NCBI GenBank assembly: GCA_030562195.1
Contig: CM060200.1
Location: 1,612,001-1,676,000 of the forward strand
Direction of reading: 5' to 3'
DNA: 64,000 bases
Source: Nipponacmea schrenckii
Taxonomy: Eukaryota; Mollusca; Gastropoda; Lottiidae
The stretch's first letter is position 1, and every line of letters begins with the position of its first letter. The notes beneath the pieces were generated by a model. It worked only from the letters and a program-made list of their open reading frames with translations. It was not told the DNA's origin and searched no databases. Both the position numbers and the translations under genes were made by a program. Positions 46,020 through 58,597 of the stretch are shown here, piece by piece.

Positions 46020-48218
46020 CTAGAATTGCTTACAATTATGAACGTATTTCGAGAGCCTTAAAATATTATGTAGGCTAAATTTGCAATTACCTACATCTAG
46101 ACAATATATTGAATATCATTTGACCTAGTTTTCAAAGTCATAAAATAATTAGGTCACACCTTCCGTAACGGTTAATGATGGCGAAAATATGAAAATTATC
46201 AATTTTTGCTGTCTTTAAGTACACTTAACTCTATGAATTTTTTAAGTAAGCCAAATTAAAAAATATCTACTTGTAGACAATATATTGAATATTATTTGAC
46301 CTAATTTTCAAGGTCATAGATTAAGTGGGTCACACCTTCCGTACCCGTTAAAGTGACCTAATTTTGAAAAAATCGAAATTTAAATAATTCGAAAGAAAAT
46401 ACGAAATTCGAAAATCGGTCTCCAAGAAAAGGTAGATAATGATCCATTGTATCTATGTGCTAAATTTCATCAAAATCGGTCTATCAGTAGTGTCTGAATT
46501 TCGGATTTAAGAATTGTAACGAAAATTCAAAATGGCGGCCGATATGGCAGCTTGACCTAATTATTTAGGTCAAATCAATTACTATTGACAAGTTATTTAT
46601 AAAACAGTTTTCACTTTTCACCTAGCAGTTATAGACCGGAAGTTACGTAATTACGTCATTTGAGGCTAAACCGGAAGTGGAATTTTTATTTTCACATTTT
46701 TTCAAAAATTATAAACATATCGCCTATCAACTGGTAAAGTTTCAAAATTTTACCATTTATATTAAAGGAGAAATCACGGTCTGAAATTTTTGCCGATGAC
46801 CCTTGAATATTGAATTGCAAATCGTGGGTAAAATATTTAGCCTAATTGCATAAAACCTATAATTGTTAGTTGACAAATACATTGAAGTTTTCAAATCTGA
46901 AAATCCGGTCAAAATCGAACTGAAAATAAACTTGCTAAAGCAAAAAAACCTGAACTTCCGGTTCTCACTTCCTGTCAGAGATAGAACTTCCGGTTTTGTT
47001 TTATTTGATAATAGAAATCATTCTAAGATCAACTGTAGATTTAGAATTTCTGCACCTTTTACCAGTTTGTCTGCAAACTCATCCAAGAATTACAAAAAAA
47101 AAAAAAAAAAAAAAAAAACTAGAATTGCTTACAATTATGAACGTATTTCGAGAGCCTTAAAATATTATGTAGGCTAAATTTGCAATTACCTACATCTAGA
47201 CAATATATTGAATATCATTTGACCTAGTTTTCAAAGTCATAAAATAATTAGGTCACACCTTCCGTAACGGTTAATGATGGCGAAAATATGAAAATTATCA
47301 ATTTTTGCTGTATTTAACTACACTTATCTCTATGAATTTTTTAAGTAAGCCAAATTAAAAAATATCTACTCGTAGACAATATATTGAATATTATTTGACC
47401 TAATTTTCAAGGTCATAGATTAAGTGGGTCACACCTTCCGTAGCCGTTAAAGTGACCTAATTTTGAAAAAATCGAAATTTAAATAATTCGAAAGAAAATA
47501 CGAAATTTGAAAATCGGTCTCCAAGAAAAGGTAGATAATGATCCATTGTATCTATGTGCTAAATTTCATCAAAATCGGTCTATCAGTAGTGTCTGAATTT
47601 CGGATTTAAGAATTGTAACAAAAATTCAAAATGGCGGCCGATATGGCAGCTTGACCTAATTATTTAGGTCAAATCAATTACTATTGACAAGTTATTTATA
47701 AAACAGTTTTCACTTTTCACCTAGCAGTTATAGACCGGAAGTTACGTAATTACGTCATTTGAGGCTAAACCGGAAGTAGAATTTTTTTTTTCACATTTTT
47801 TCAAAAATTATAATCATATCGCCTATCAACTGGTAAAGTTTCAAAATTTTACCATTAATATTAAAGGAGAAATCACGGTCTGAAATTTTTGCCGATGACC
47901 CTTGAATATTGAATTGCAAATCGTGGGTAAAATATTTAACCTAATTGCATAAAACCTATAATTGTTAGTTGACAAATACATTGAAGTTTTCAAATCTGAA
48001 AATCCGGTCAAAATCGAACTGAAAATAAACTTGCTAAAGCAAAAAAACCTCAACTTCCGGTTCTCACTTCCTGTCAGAGATAGAACTTCCGGTTTTGTTT
48101 TATTTGATAATAGAAATCATTCTAAGATCAACTGTAGATTTAGAATTTCTGCACCTTTTACCAGTTTGTCTGCAAACTCATCCAAGAATTACAAAAAAAA
48201 AAAAAAAAAAAAAAAAAA
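46020..48218 (+). repeat. 1.1-kb poly(A)-ended element, two head-to-tail copies
   Basis: 46020-47118 and 47119-48218 are nearly identical (a handful of substitutions by eye; period 1099). Each starts CTAGAATTGCTTACAATTAT and ends in an A tract of about 25 after CCAAGAATTAC. The second copy begins at the first base after the first tract. Each unit contains an internal duplication (GGTCACACCTTCCGTA block twice) and several CCGGAAGT motifs. A 104-114-codon frame overlaps the tail and encodes poly-Lys; it is not supported as a gene. It looks like a non-autonomous retroposed unit or a tandemly duplicated repeat. Confidence 0.9.
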
Positions 48219-51200
48219 TAAAATAATCCGAACGATTACAATACGTTTTCGACAAAGTCGAAATACGAAAAAAAACCCAATAATTCCTATTAAAAAATCC
48301 AATTAATTTAAAGAAATACAGGGAACGAAGATAAATTTTAATAGATTTTAATAGTAATATTGAACATTTTGTGAGGTAGTAACGTAACCAGTGCTCTAGA
48401 TTAAGACGAGACGTAGACTCAGGTTAGCCCCACCTAGATCAGAAAACATAATCTGGAATAACATAATCACTGATTAACACACTAATACTTGATGAAGGGG
48501 GCCAAGTTGTGTTTATTGTCGACGGGCACCTGTTAGTAAAGATATGAAGTATATCGATAGCAACATATTTACAATTAGCACTATAACCTAGAAGAAATAA
48601 CGGAATTATAAGCACGATAGTTTGACAACCTCTAACACAACAAGATCAAATTTCTTAACTAAAACAAAATGTAAAAATAAAGCACCTGCAAAGCATTTTT
48701 GAAAACGATGTTGTTTATGGACGCATATTGCGTTTTTCCATCGAAAATGGTAGTATTCTGGGGTACATTGCTTTCCAAAAGAAAAGATGTAAATATATTT
48801 TTTGATTAGCTAAACTTTGACAAGAAATTAATCTTATGAAGACTTTGACTGTCCTTATATCTGATAAAATAACAGAAGATAAATTACGCCTACCACTTTT
48901 GAAATTAGTTCACAAACATTTAAATTACCCTAAAATAAACAAAGTTCAAATATCATGAATCCAAACATGAACTTTACAATCTTGCTTTTCTCTCGTTTAA
49001 ATTTCATAATCACATATTTTGCAGTATAATTATCTCCCTTTATTTATGATGGATTAACTCCCATGATGGACGATTTTAACGTCATTAGTCATTAGATATA
49101 CAATAATATATACCAATAATTTCAGATTTTAACAACAAATTACATTATTTCTTTCACGAAATTTGATTTGTTATGGAAATGTGGAAATAGGTTTCTATGG
49201 GGATGACCATCGACTGTCAGATTAGAAAGAGATCATATACACGAACAGATTTTGTTGACTTCAGCAATACATGATAACAACCCTTCGTGGGACAAACAAA
49301 AACGTCTTCAACCAACCTTAACTGATAACAATTTTGTGCGATACGTCGACCTGGCCATATATATCTGTGAAATGCAGTTATGAGGGTCGTGCATAATTAT
49401 TTCTTAGCGAGAGAGATCGTATATAATTTACAGTGCATTATAAAATAAAACGTCAAAATATTACTGAAGTATGAAAAAATGCATCGAAATCATGATAAGG
49501 GATGACACATTCAAAAAACAATTAGTTTAATCCACACAGCCTTCCTTCCTCCATTCAAGGGGAGTAATTAATACCTTTAACCCTTTCACAAACTAACTTA
49601 CTTCACAAATCACTATTAAAATAACGATACCACCTTTTCAATTATATACATTAAATCAAACAGTTAGTAAATTTGTAACAAGAATTTCAATTGGTCAAAT
49701 TTTAGGAATCATCCAGATACGTCTTAATCCTTTCCAACACACAAATACACCCTTCTATAACTTTATTCCGACAGTGAAAATATTTCGTATGGTTAACTAA
49801 ATGACCCATAATGCACTTTCAATGTCAGTCATATGCGTCTTCCGGTGTCCCAGAATGTATAAAGGTAGAAATCTTCAAGAGTAACCTCAACCTTGTAAGG
49901 CAACTCAAAATGAAAAGAAATAAATGGAGTTTTACGTCCTACTCTTCTGCATTCTGGCAACTCAAATCACGTGCTCAAATCCCGTGCTTTAAAAAGAATA
50001 ATATGATATATAAACTAACTAAGACTAAAATAGTGAAAAAAAAATATATAAAATATCATCATAATCTTAAAACTAATAATTACTTTTAGCTGATTAGTTA
50101 ACTCTTTTTTCTAAAATTTAATTTGATTTTAATAGACCATTTAGATGAATCATAAATCTCATATTTGGTACAGTTAATCTCCAGAAAAAAGGGACACAAA
50201 TCTACTTCCGGTTACAGATCATATCCAGATATTTAGTTGTGTTTTAAATACATTCTGGGTCATTCATCTGTAAGCTGGACTGAGTTTATTTTTTTAAATT
50301 TTTGAGAATACTGCCCCTAAATTATACTGTACCAAATGATAAACAATAATTGTCTAAAAGCAACAGAAATTCAGAAATAGCAAGAACAAATTACAAATGT
50401 CACACTTTTAAAAGGTTATAAATATTATACGTTAACATAATCCGAAATACTCGGACAAAAATGACCAAACTGTTTTACACAATGTCACATACAAGAGTTC
50501 GTGCCTCTTTCGTCGGAATATTTCGGATTATTACCTGAGAATTATCTCTGAAGGAATAATGTGTATAAAATATTACATTTCTTATATATATACATAACAT
50601 TTTGTTTCCCTGCAATTATTTAAATTATCAAGTGGTACTATCTCTTTAAACGAAACTTACAACATAATGCCACAGTATCTTGTCGCAAGTTAAAAATAAA
50701 TTTGCCTTCAAGAACCAACAAAGAATATCATCTTAAGAAGTTTGAATTCATTTCTTCGTTTCGTATTCAAGACATTTCACGTTTTGAACAAATTTATAAC
50801 ATAGTTTCGTTTTGTGTTTGAGAGATAGTACCGAGCAAGGAGAACAATATTTGTGGTTACCCGTTATTTGATAAAACATGAGAAGAGGCTCCTGAGTCGT
50901 TAAAACCCTGGATCAATTCATCTCTTTATAATATATTCCTTCGTATTAATAAATAAAATAATAATTCTTCAATTTGTACGAATTCAACTATGATAACAAT
51001 AGGGTTGAGTTTTTCTCCACGTCTTCATTGTTGTTATTCAGTCAGCTGCCAGTAAGTTCGTTTGATTGCATGACGTGTATTCGTGTCTGCCACACTAATT
51101 TCCCCCTGGACATATTTGTAATTTAAAAATGAAGCGAAATACATGGAAAATCAATTCGACAAGGTCGAGTCTTGAAAACATTAGATAGATACATACGTAA

Positions 51201-51402
51201 AATTACTGGCCAGTAAATTAAGTAAACCCGTACAGTTTATGAAAAACACATCTTACACACGTTTCTTTTATACACAAATAGTTAGCAACAATAAAATATT
51301 CTCCTCAAAAAACAATGGCTGAATGTCACACAGTTAATTTTGAATATAAGTGGGCCATTGACCCTTTTAACACACTGTTATTGAGTTCATTAACATTAAA
51401 CC
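48219..51402. other. Intergenic region downstream of the bZIP gene
   Basis: AT-rich, with one SINE tail fragment at 49915-49960 (AATGGAGTTTTACGTCCTAC). The 92-codon frame at 49811-50089 runs through that fragment and is discounted. It may include the 3' UTR of the - strand bZIP gene, but no end could be placed. Confidence 0.5.
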
Positions 51403-51489
51403 ATTACGTCATAAAATATTGATGAATTATGAATTATATGACGTACCCATGCCACTATGACGTAATCTACGATGGGCTTATGACGTAAT
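51403..51489. promoter_or_regulatory. Three perfect NFIL3/E4BP4 consensus sites downstream of the bZIP gene
   Basis: ATGACGTAAT occurs at 51457-51466 and 51480-51489 (+) and as ATTACGTCAT at 51403-51412 (-). All fit the E4BP4 consensus (G/A)T(G/T)A(C/T)GTAA(C/T). Near-matches lie at 51438 (ATGACGTACC) and about 51499 (ATGACTTAAG). The cluster is within 185 bp of the stop codon of the bZIP gene, in its 3' UTR or flank. The sites also fit CREB/ATF-like factors. Confidence 0.5.
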
Positions 51490-51584
51490 ATTTTCATTAT
51501 GACTTAAGCACTTTTTAAAACATAGCACCTCTGATTTCGATTCTTCTAACATGTCTGATAATAAAACGACGAATGATATCCTGA

Positions 51585-53409
51585 TCACGAACTGTTGACG
51601 TCCTCGATACTTTCTCGTCTTTCTTGTGTGGCCTCTTCATCACCAACCTCATCGCCATCGTCCATATTAGACTCGTCATCCTCAGCGTTCTGCTCTTTCA
51701 TAGCGTCGACATGTTCAGCCAACTTCTTCTCAATTTCATGATAACGTCTCTGTTCCGCCATACTCTCTTCAGTTTGCTCAAATGGAATTCCTTCCTTCAT
51801 TTTCTCGTCCATTTCCTGTTTGGTCAATCCTTGTTCTAGTCTCTTCTTTTCCATCAATTCTCGGAGCTGTTTCATCTCTTCCTGGAGACTGTCCAATTCC
51901 TCTCTCAGTTTTCCATTTTCTTGTTGAAGGTAGTCTGATTTGGCTTCACGCATGTTAGTAACATACTTCCGGTTCTCACGACACTTTCGCGCCGCTTCGT
52001 TGTTTCTGCGTCTTCTTTCGACATATTTAGGATCAATATATTTTGGATTAATTGGTTTATCAACTGAGCCTCTGCGACCAGAGGAAAATCCCAGTATCGA
52101 TTGATGTGGTAAATGTGGGCTCTTCTTTACCAGAGGTAGGGGGTTGGCTTGGGCTAAGGCAATTTCGGACAACTGAGCAAGGCCATTGACGTACGGTCGT
52201 GGCGGAAAAGTAGAAGATGACTCGATTGGTGAATAATAATCCTGTGGTGGTAGTTTATGACGTAATTTTAACGGAAATGACGATGCTTGTGGACTTTTTG
52301 ATTCTTTTTTATCCACTGGATCACTGTTATCTGCGTCTTTTCGGACAGTTAGCTGTAATGGTTGCTCCGAGGTTTCATCCGACCCGTAACTGTTGCTGTT
52401 ACTAGGGGATCCTTGCCAACTGTCACTAGAATATCCCTGGTTACCATGGTGATGATAATAATCGTAAGATTGAGTTGTGACTGGAGGTTTCACCTCGGCA
52501 GCATCTAGAGCTATGGATAATGGCGGCGGTGAGCTACTGTCGTCACGCTCTTCTTTTATAGTTAATTCTTTATAGGCTGACTGATAATTATTTCTCATGG
52601 ATGTATGACTTGAGCTGTTTGACCCGTTCGACTCGTGAGTGATGACGCCCCTGGATGTATCAGAGGTTGGCATGTTGAGGTAGTAAGGATATTGAGCGCC
52701 GTTTGATGGGTATACGGTCTGCGAGGGCTGTAATGGCAATGCTCCACTCACTGCTAGCAATGGTGGCGGTGAGGAGTAGGCGACAGGGCGATTGGATGTC
52801 GGTATTTGTGGTTTGGATGATAATAACGATGAGTCCGATCTGAAGTTTAGACCAGGTGATGTTGCTGGTATGGGAACTTGTAATTGTCCCGACGAAGAGC
52901 TGGGTAATTCATCTGTAAATTGTTGATCAAGAGGTAGATTAAATTTTCTTTTAATGGCAGAAAGCTCACTACGAAGGTCGCTATTTTCTTTGCTGAGGTC
53001 ACAAATTCTGTTTTCTAACACCATATCGTGGTAACGTCGTTTTTCACGTGAGCGTCTTGCAGCGTCATTATTCTTACGACGTTTTTCCCAATAATGTTCG
53101 TCTTTATAAGTATCATTAATAAATTCACGCTGCTTTCTGGTAGGTATACAAGGTCGTCCGTCAGTCGTAGATGACGCAACATTCTGACCACTTGCTTCTG
53201 GAGTTTCTGCAGACTTAGCCTCAGCTAAGTGCATACTGAGATACTGGCGAACCGACTGGTCAGTCATTCTGGCCACCGATTGAATGTCGATCTGATTAGT
53301 ATTATGTGAGGTATTATTTAAACGAGGTAGCTTAACTTGGGGTTCCCCTTCCGTTAACATCATAGCCCCCAACTCATACAGTTGACGGGGGGTCAGGTAC
53401 GAACCATAT
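51585..53409 (-). CDS. NFIL3/E4BP4-like transcription factor with two bZIP domains (last exon)
   Basis: A large 3' exon opens after a CAG acceptor (53412-53410) and encodes 607 residues plus a split codon. The first in-frame ATG is 53363, so upstream coding exon(s) are likely but not identified. Counting from residue 1 at 53372: bZIP 1 at about 92-145 has basic region EKRRKNNDAARRSREKRR (invariant Asn101 and Arg109) and an ENRICDLSKENSDLRSEL zipper, closest to NFIL3/vrille-type factors. bZIP 2 at about 449-510 has ERRRRNNEAARKCRENRK (Asn457, Arg465) and a long LREELDSLQEEMKQLREL zipper. Between them lies about 300 residues of Ser/Pro-rich, probably disordered sequence. The C-terminus is acidic. 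It should act in the nucleus as a DNA-binding dimer. There is no intron between the two domains. Two bZIPs in one chain is unusual. Confidence 0.88.
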
Positions 53410-53412
53410 CTG

Positions 53413-54734
53413 AAATGACAGAAAAAAGAAGAGATAAGTATTTATGGACCCCAAATTTATTTTTTTATTTTTCAAATTCAAAGGAAATGTTAAAACCGAT
53501 TAAAACATTTATTTTGGGTTAGGTGTTGTTATATATATATAAATAAAGTGGGATAGAAAAAATTATATAACTTGCTCGAGGGTGTGTTAAGAACATTTTT
53601 CTGTATTCATGTCAGCATGGTTAATGGATAAGCCACTTCGTCTATAACGATTTCAACAACATCAATCAACCAAATAAAACAATAATAATTTCTTTTAAAA
53701 GTCAACGATCTGGAAACGTACGTTCGTGCAACACGAATCCATATCACTAAAAACTCGGAAGTGATGTTTTTAAAAAACGAATAAATATTTTTGAAAAAAA
53801 AAACAGACACGAATGTCAATTCACTTCTGCTTCACACGTGTGTTTGTCGCTATGACATCCGTGACAGAGAAAGATAATGTCATAAAAAAAATGCCAAGAA
53901 TGAAAGTAAGTAGACATTTTAAACACGACCAAGCCAATTTAATTTAGAAGTTATAAAAGCCAAGAGGCAGAATAAATCTGGCATCAGACCGGAACAGAAA
54001 CAGTAATAAACCGTTTGTTACGAAAACGTCCAACTTAGGTCCATTTTTCCGTTGACCAGCCCTCACATTTACAAAAGACGTAAGATTTCAAATATTTGTA
54101 ACAAACAAATTAGCAATCATCTTGTAAGGTACAATGGCCAATTTTATTCAATAAAACAAATTAATTCGTAAATTAAAAGATAATAGGAAGTAAAATTCTA
54201 CAGGGTTATATAAATATTGTGTATACATCAGGACCAATAACACTCGGTTGTATCTTTTAAGGTGAAATATCATGATAATTTTTCTGACTATTACGTCTAT
54301 GTTAGAAGTAGGCCTACTATGTATTCTCATTTAAACATATTAACCTTAACAATTTAACCCTGTATCAGTGCTTTCTGTTAAATAGTAACTTTCAACAACC
54401 CCGATCACTAAGTAATGTTGATAAATCTACAAAAGACGCAAAACTCCACAGAATGGCAGTTAGTAGTTTTTTAAGTCAAGGTCACAATTCATGGTGTGTT
54501 TTATAGTTATAGCAATAAACATCAGTTCCGGTTCACCAGCCATTCTGAATATACCGTTCATCAAAACATATATTCCTTCCATTTGTAATATATACCAGTC
54601 AATATCTAGTTCTGTACAAGGTCAAAAGATATACAATGGACTCTATCCGCAAGGTATATTATGAGCTAATACAATAAATGTTATATTTCCAACATTCTGT
54701 GATGATGTTATGCGTTATACTTTTCAGACCAACC
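53413..54734. other. Upstream region or intron of the bZIP gene
   Basis: Begins with the intron 5' to the large bZIP exon. I could not find the preceding exon or a start codon with a suitable donor. No other gene is seen. Confidence 0.5.
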
Positions 54735-55205
54735 CGACATCTATAAACCGACATTACTTCAAAACCGACATTACTTTTAAACAGACTTCAGTTTTAAACT
54801 GACATTACTTCCAAACCTACATCAGTTCAAAACCGACATCAGTTTAAAACCGACATAACTTTTAAACAGACTTCAGTTTTAAACCGACATTACTTCCAAA
54901 CCTACATCAGTTCAAAACCGACATAACTTTTAAACAGACATCAGTTTTAAACCGACATTACTTCCAAACCTACATCAGTTCAAAACCGACATAACTTTTA
55001 AACAGACTTCAGTTTTAAACCTGAAACAAATTTTACTTCTCAAACCACATCAGTTCAAAACCGACATCAGTTTAAAACCGACATAACTTTTAAACAGACT
55101 TCAGTTTTAAACCGACATAGCTTCCAAACAGACATCAGTTTTAAACCGACATTACTTCCAAACCTACATCAGTTCTAAACCGACATTAAAACCGACATCA
55201 GTTAA
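54735..55205. repeat. 17-bp minisatellite with a higher-order period of about 68 bp
   Basis: Sub-units AAACCGACATTACTTCC, AAACCTACATCAGTTCA and AAACAGACTTCAGTTTT alternate in a recurring order, giving a four-unit higher-order repeat. It lies upstream of the bZIP large exon, probably in an intron or 5' flank. Confidence 0.88.
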
Positions 55206-55499
55206 AAAAGGTTGGAGCACGAACATATGTACTTAGTGCAAGTCAACGCAATCTATCAAACGAGACATTATTATTACGTCATGACAAATACTTGGCACAT
55301 CAAACCAAATAGGGGTGCTAAAAGTCGAGTAAAACTACGTTGACAGTTATTTCATTCTTTATAAAGTACAGTTAGACAAAGACAACTATGTATATTCCTT
55401 TTTAATCAAACTCAATTCTTTTAAAAATTATATAAGGACTAAGTAAGGCACACGACGTGGGTACACCCCAAGCCTGTAGTTATACTTGATTGTTCGGAG
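55206..55499. other. Short gene-free stretch between arrays
   Basis: No recognisable feature. Confidence 0.4.
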
Positions 55500-55945
55500 G
55501 GGCAAGTAATATATCTGAGGGGTAAATGATATATCCGAAGGTGCAAGTACTATGTCCGAAGGGTAAGTATATGTCTGAAGTTTCAAGTAATATATCTAAA
55601 GGGGTAAGTAATATATCAGGAGGGGCAAGTAATTTATCTGAAGGTGCAAGTACTTTATCTGAAGGGGCAAGTAATATATCCGAATGGGCAAGTAATATAT
55701 CTTAAGGGGCAAGTAATATATCAGAAGGGGCAGAGTAATATATCCGAAGGGGCAAGTAATAAATCTGAAGGTGCAAGTACTATATCTGAAAGGGCAAATA
55801 ATATATCTGTAGGGGCAAGTAATATATCCGAAGGGGCAAGTAATATATCTGAAGGGAGAAGTAATATATCTGAAGGTGCAAGTAATATATCTGAAGGTGC
55901 AAGTAATATATCCGAAGGGGCAGAGTAATATATCCGGATGTGCAA
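55500..55945. repeat. 21-bp minisatellite, about 21 copies
   Basis: AAGTAATATATCTGAAGGGGC units with variants (CCGAAGG, AGTACTATAT, GAGTAATAT). The 21-bp period keeps frames open on both strands (up to 141 codons); these are artefacts. Confidence 0.94.
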
Positions 55946-56915
55946 TGGGGTACGGTCTTAGTTGAAGTATTAAATTGGTCAATTTATCAGGTAAACCAAA
56001 AAGTACCAAACAGTAAGACATATTTTTTTTTCAATTTGCCCAAAGAAGTACAGAATTATACGCCAACTTTGACCAGTAGTCTTAGCCAATGAAAACAACT
56101 TATTTCATAATCCCAAGAGCTGCCTTATAAAGAAGAAAACAAAAACGTAAAATTCTATTTGTATTATGTCGATGACCTTGTCAGTTATTGAATATCTAAA
56201 ATCCTGTGTTCACGAAAGCCACACAATCCACATGTATTATTCTCTATTATCGGATTAGAGTTTAAAAATTCCATTTAGGATCATTTAAAACTATAAAATA
56301 ACACAACTTATGATAGACTTAGTAGCCTCGGGTTACCAGCACCATTAACTGATGGTAGACTTAGTAGCCTCGGTTTAACAGCACCATTGAGATGGAATTT
56401 CAAAGACAATGACATGATATTCGAAGCAACTGATAAACAATAGAATTAAACAAGATCAAACGATGAACTCAGAGAAAAACAATTTTTCCTGCTAATCGGA
56501 TTGGACAGGAAGTCCAAAACTGGACATGTGGAAATCCGTAGAACAACTCTGCGTGAATGCTTTACGCTTCAAGGCTATATATCTATCGACATGTATTGCT
56601 ACTGAAAACTTATTTGAGATATTTTTCACAGGCACCATAGCTTCTTATAATCAAAATAAAGTACATATACTGATTGGATAATCTATTACTAAACATCAAC
56701 TAATAAGAGCTAGATACCAAAACGTTCACAAAATATAGAAAACGTCACAGTGAAACGTTAAGGTCACTATATAACTGAGATTTCACAAAACGTCAACACA
56801 TAATTGAAACGTCACACATAACCATAAAATATAACAAGTCACAAAACGTCAGAAAAAATACATGGAGAATCATCTTCACCTTTTCTAAAGGTAAAGTAGA
56901 GAACATAAACGTACC
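55946..56915. other. Gene-free stretch with a 42-bp duplication at 56311-56390
   Basis: AGACTTAGTAGCCTCGG occurs at about 56315 and 56357 within a two-copy, 42-bp tandem duplication also containing CAGCACCATT. At 56720-56850 several AACGTCACA-type motifs precede the next array. Nothing else is supported. Confidence 0.55.
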
Positions 56916-56919
56916 TAGT

Positions 56920-57340
56920 TAAAACGTCGTGTACAATGAAACTCATGATGTTAATTGTAGGAATGTCGTGTACAATGAAACTCATGATGTTAATTGTAGG
57001 AATGTCGTGTACAATGAAACTCATGATGTTAATTGTAGGAATGTCGTGTACAATGATACTCATGATGTTAATTGTAGGAATGTCGTGTACAATGAAACTC
57101 ATGATGTTAATTGTAGGAATGTCGTGTACAATGAACTATGGACGTAAATTGTTGAAACGTCGTGTACAATGAAACTCATGACGTTAATTGTAGGAACGTC
57201 GTGTACAATGAACTATGGACGTAAATTGTTGAACTTACTTATAAAAAGTATCGTCTATAATAAACTCATGACGTTACTTGTAGGAACGTCGTGTACAGTA
57301 ACGTTAGGACGTAAATTGTTGAACTTACTTGATAAAAAGT
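56920..57340. repeat. 39-bp minisatellite
   Basis: Five regular units of AATGTCGTGTACAATGAAAC followed by TCATGATGTTAATTGTAGG. After 57120 units change to forms with GACGTAAATTGTTGAAACGT, the same core as the 69-bp array at the left end of the window. Confidence 0.92.
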
Positions 57341-57489
57341 ACCATCATTAATAAGTTATTTTTTTCTCCTCGTGGCACAAAACACTCAATCATTAATTTT
57401 AAGTTGGTGACCGATTTAAATTAAATTAAATATAATAGCTTTTTACATTATTAATTTAAATTTCAACTATTTGACCACATGCCACTCAC

Positions 57490-57810
57490 GACACAAATTG
57501 TAAGAACGTCATGTACAATTACTAAGGAAGTACATTGAGGGAACGTCATGTACAATAAACTAAGGAAGTACATAGAGGGAACGTCGTGTACAATAAACTA
57601 AGGACGTACATTGAGGGAACGTCGTGTACAATAAACTAAGGACGTACATTGTTGAAACGTCGTTAAAAGTAACGTAAGGATGTATTTTGAAGGAACGTCG
57701 TGTACAGTCAATTTAGGACGTAAACTGTTGAAACAACGTGTACAATAGAGTAAATTGTTGCAACGTCATGAACAATAAGCTCTTGACGTAAATTTTTGAA
57801 ACGTCGTGTA
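57490..57810. repeat. Degenerate 36-38-bp minisatellite, related to 56920-57340
   Basis: About eight units with GGAACGTCGTGTACAATAAA and CTAAGGACGTACATTG, grading at the right end into GACGTAAATTTTTGAAACGT. It is separated from the previous array by about 150 bp of AT-rich sequence. Confidence 0.88.
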
Positions 57811-58597
57811 CAATAATAATACTGCCTTTTTTTTAATTTCAGATGTTAAACTATACGAAAGCAGTAAATATCGCAAAATAATTGTATAGCATATTGTTCT
57901 TCACAATCTTGATTCTGTTCTTTCTCAAAAAAACAGGACAACAAATCGATACTTGACAATGAAGGCGTCGTGTTTCTCTGTAGGAAGCGCATGACACTAG
58001 AATAGCGGAATAAATACATGATAATTCAGATAATGTGTCTCTCAAGGTCGCTCTAATAAATATGTTTTTTATACGCCAAAAAGACAATGATAATTTCACA
58101 GTCACGTTTTTTTTAAAGAATCAAAGAACAACATAATGCTTAATTTCAACTCAAAAAGCATTATGCCTAGCAATGTCGATATTCCGCTACTAATTCCGTG
58201 TCTTATGCAGAATGAGCTGATATATAAAATTAAGATTAAAATTTTCTTCAATGTAATCTGAAAAGACGAATATTAAGGTCGCATACAGAGGGAGACGTTC
58301 ATTTCAACCATCACAGCGCGTCTTGACGTCACTTATTGCAAAATATTTTTGGATCTCAAGGTCTTGACGCCATCAAACACTTCGTTTTATTGAAATTGCA
58401 AGAATCACAGACGTCTGATTGAAAATAAGAATGTTGCAAGTAGATGCTTTCCATGTCACTGAAAAAAATATTGATAGCATTTTGTTTCACTGAACCGCAT
58501 GAAATACATAATGAATATCAAAAATCGCGAAGCGTGAAACTCTTAAATAGCAAAGAAATAATTGAGTATATATTACGCATAGCACTTTATATTACTC
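57811..58597. other. Gene-free stretch
   Basis: No supported feature. The 84-codon - strand frame at 57851-58105 has no recognisable domain. A GTCTTGACGTCAC palindrome-like block at about 58322 could be a CRE-type site, without further support. Confidence 0.45.

Noticed and set aside
46863..48306. Two 104-114-codon frames ending in poly-Lys
   Set aside because: Both lie in the two copies of a repeat and read through its poly(A) tract; no domain is recognisable.
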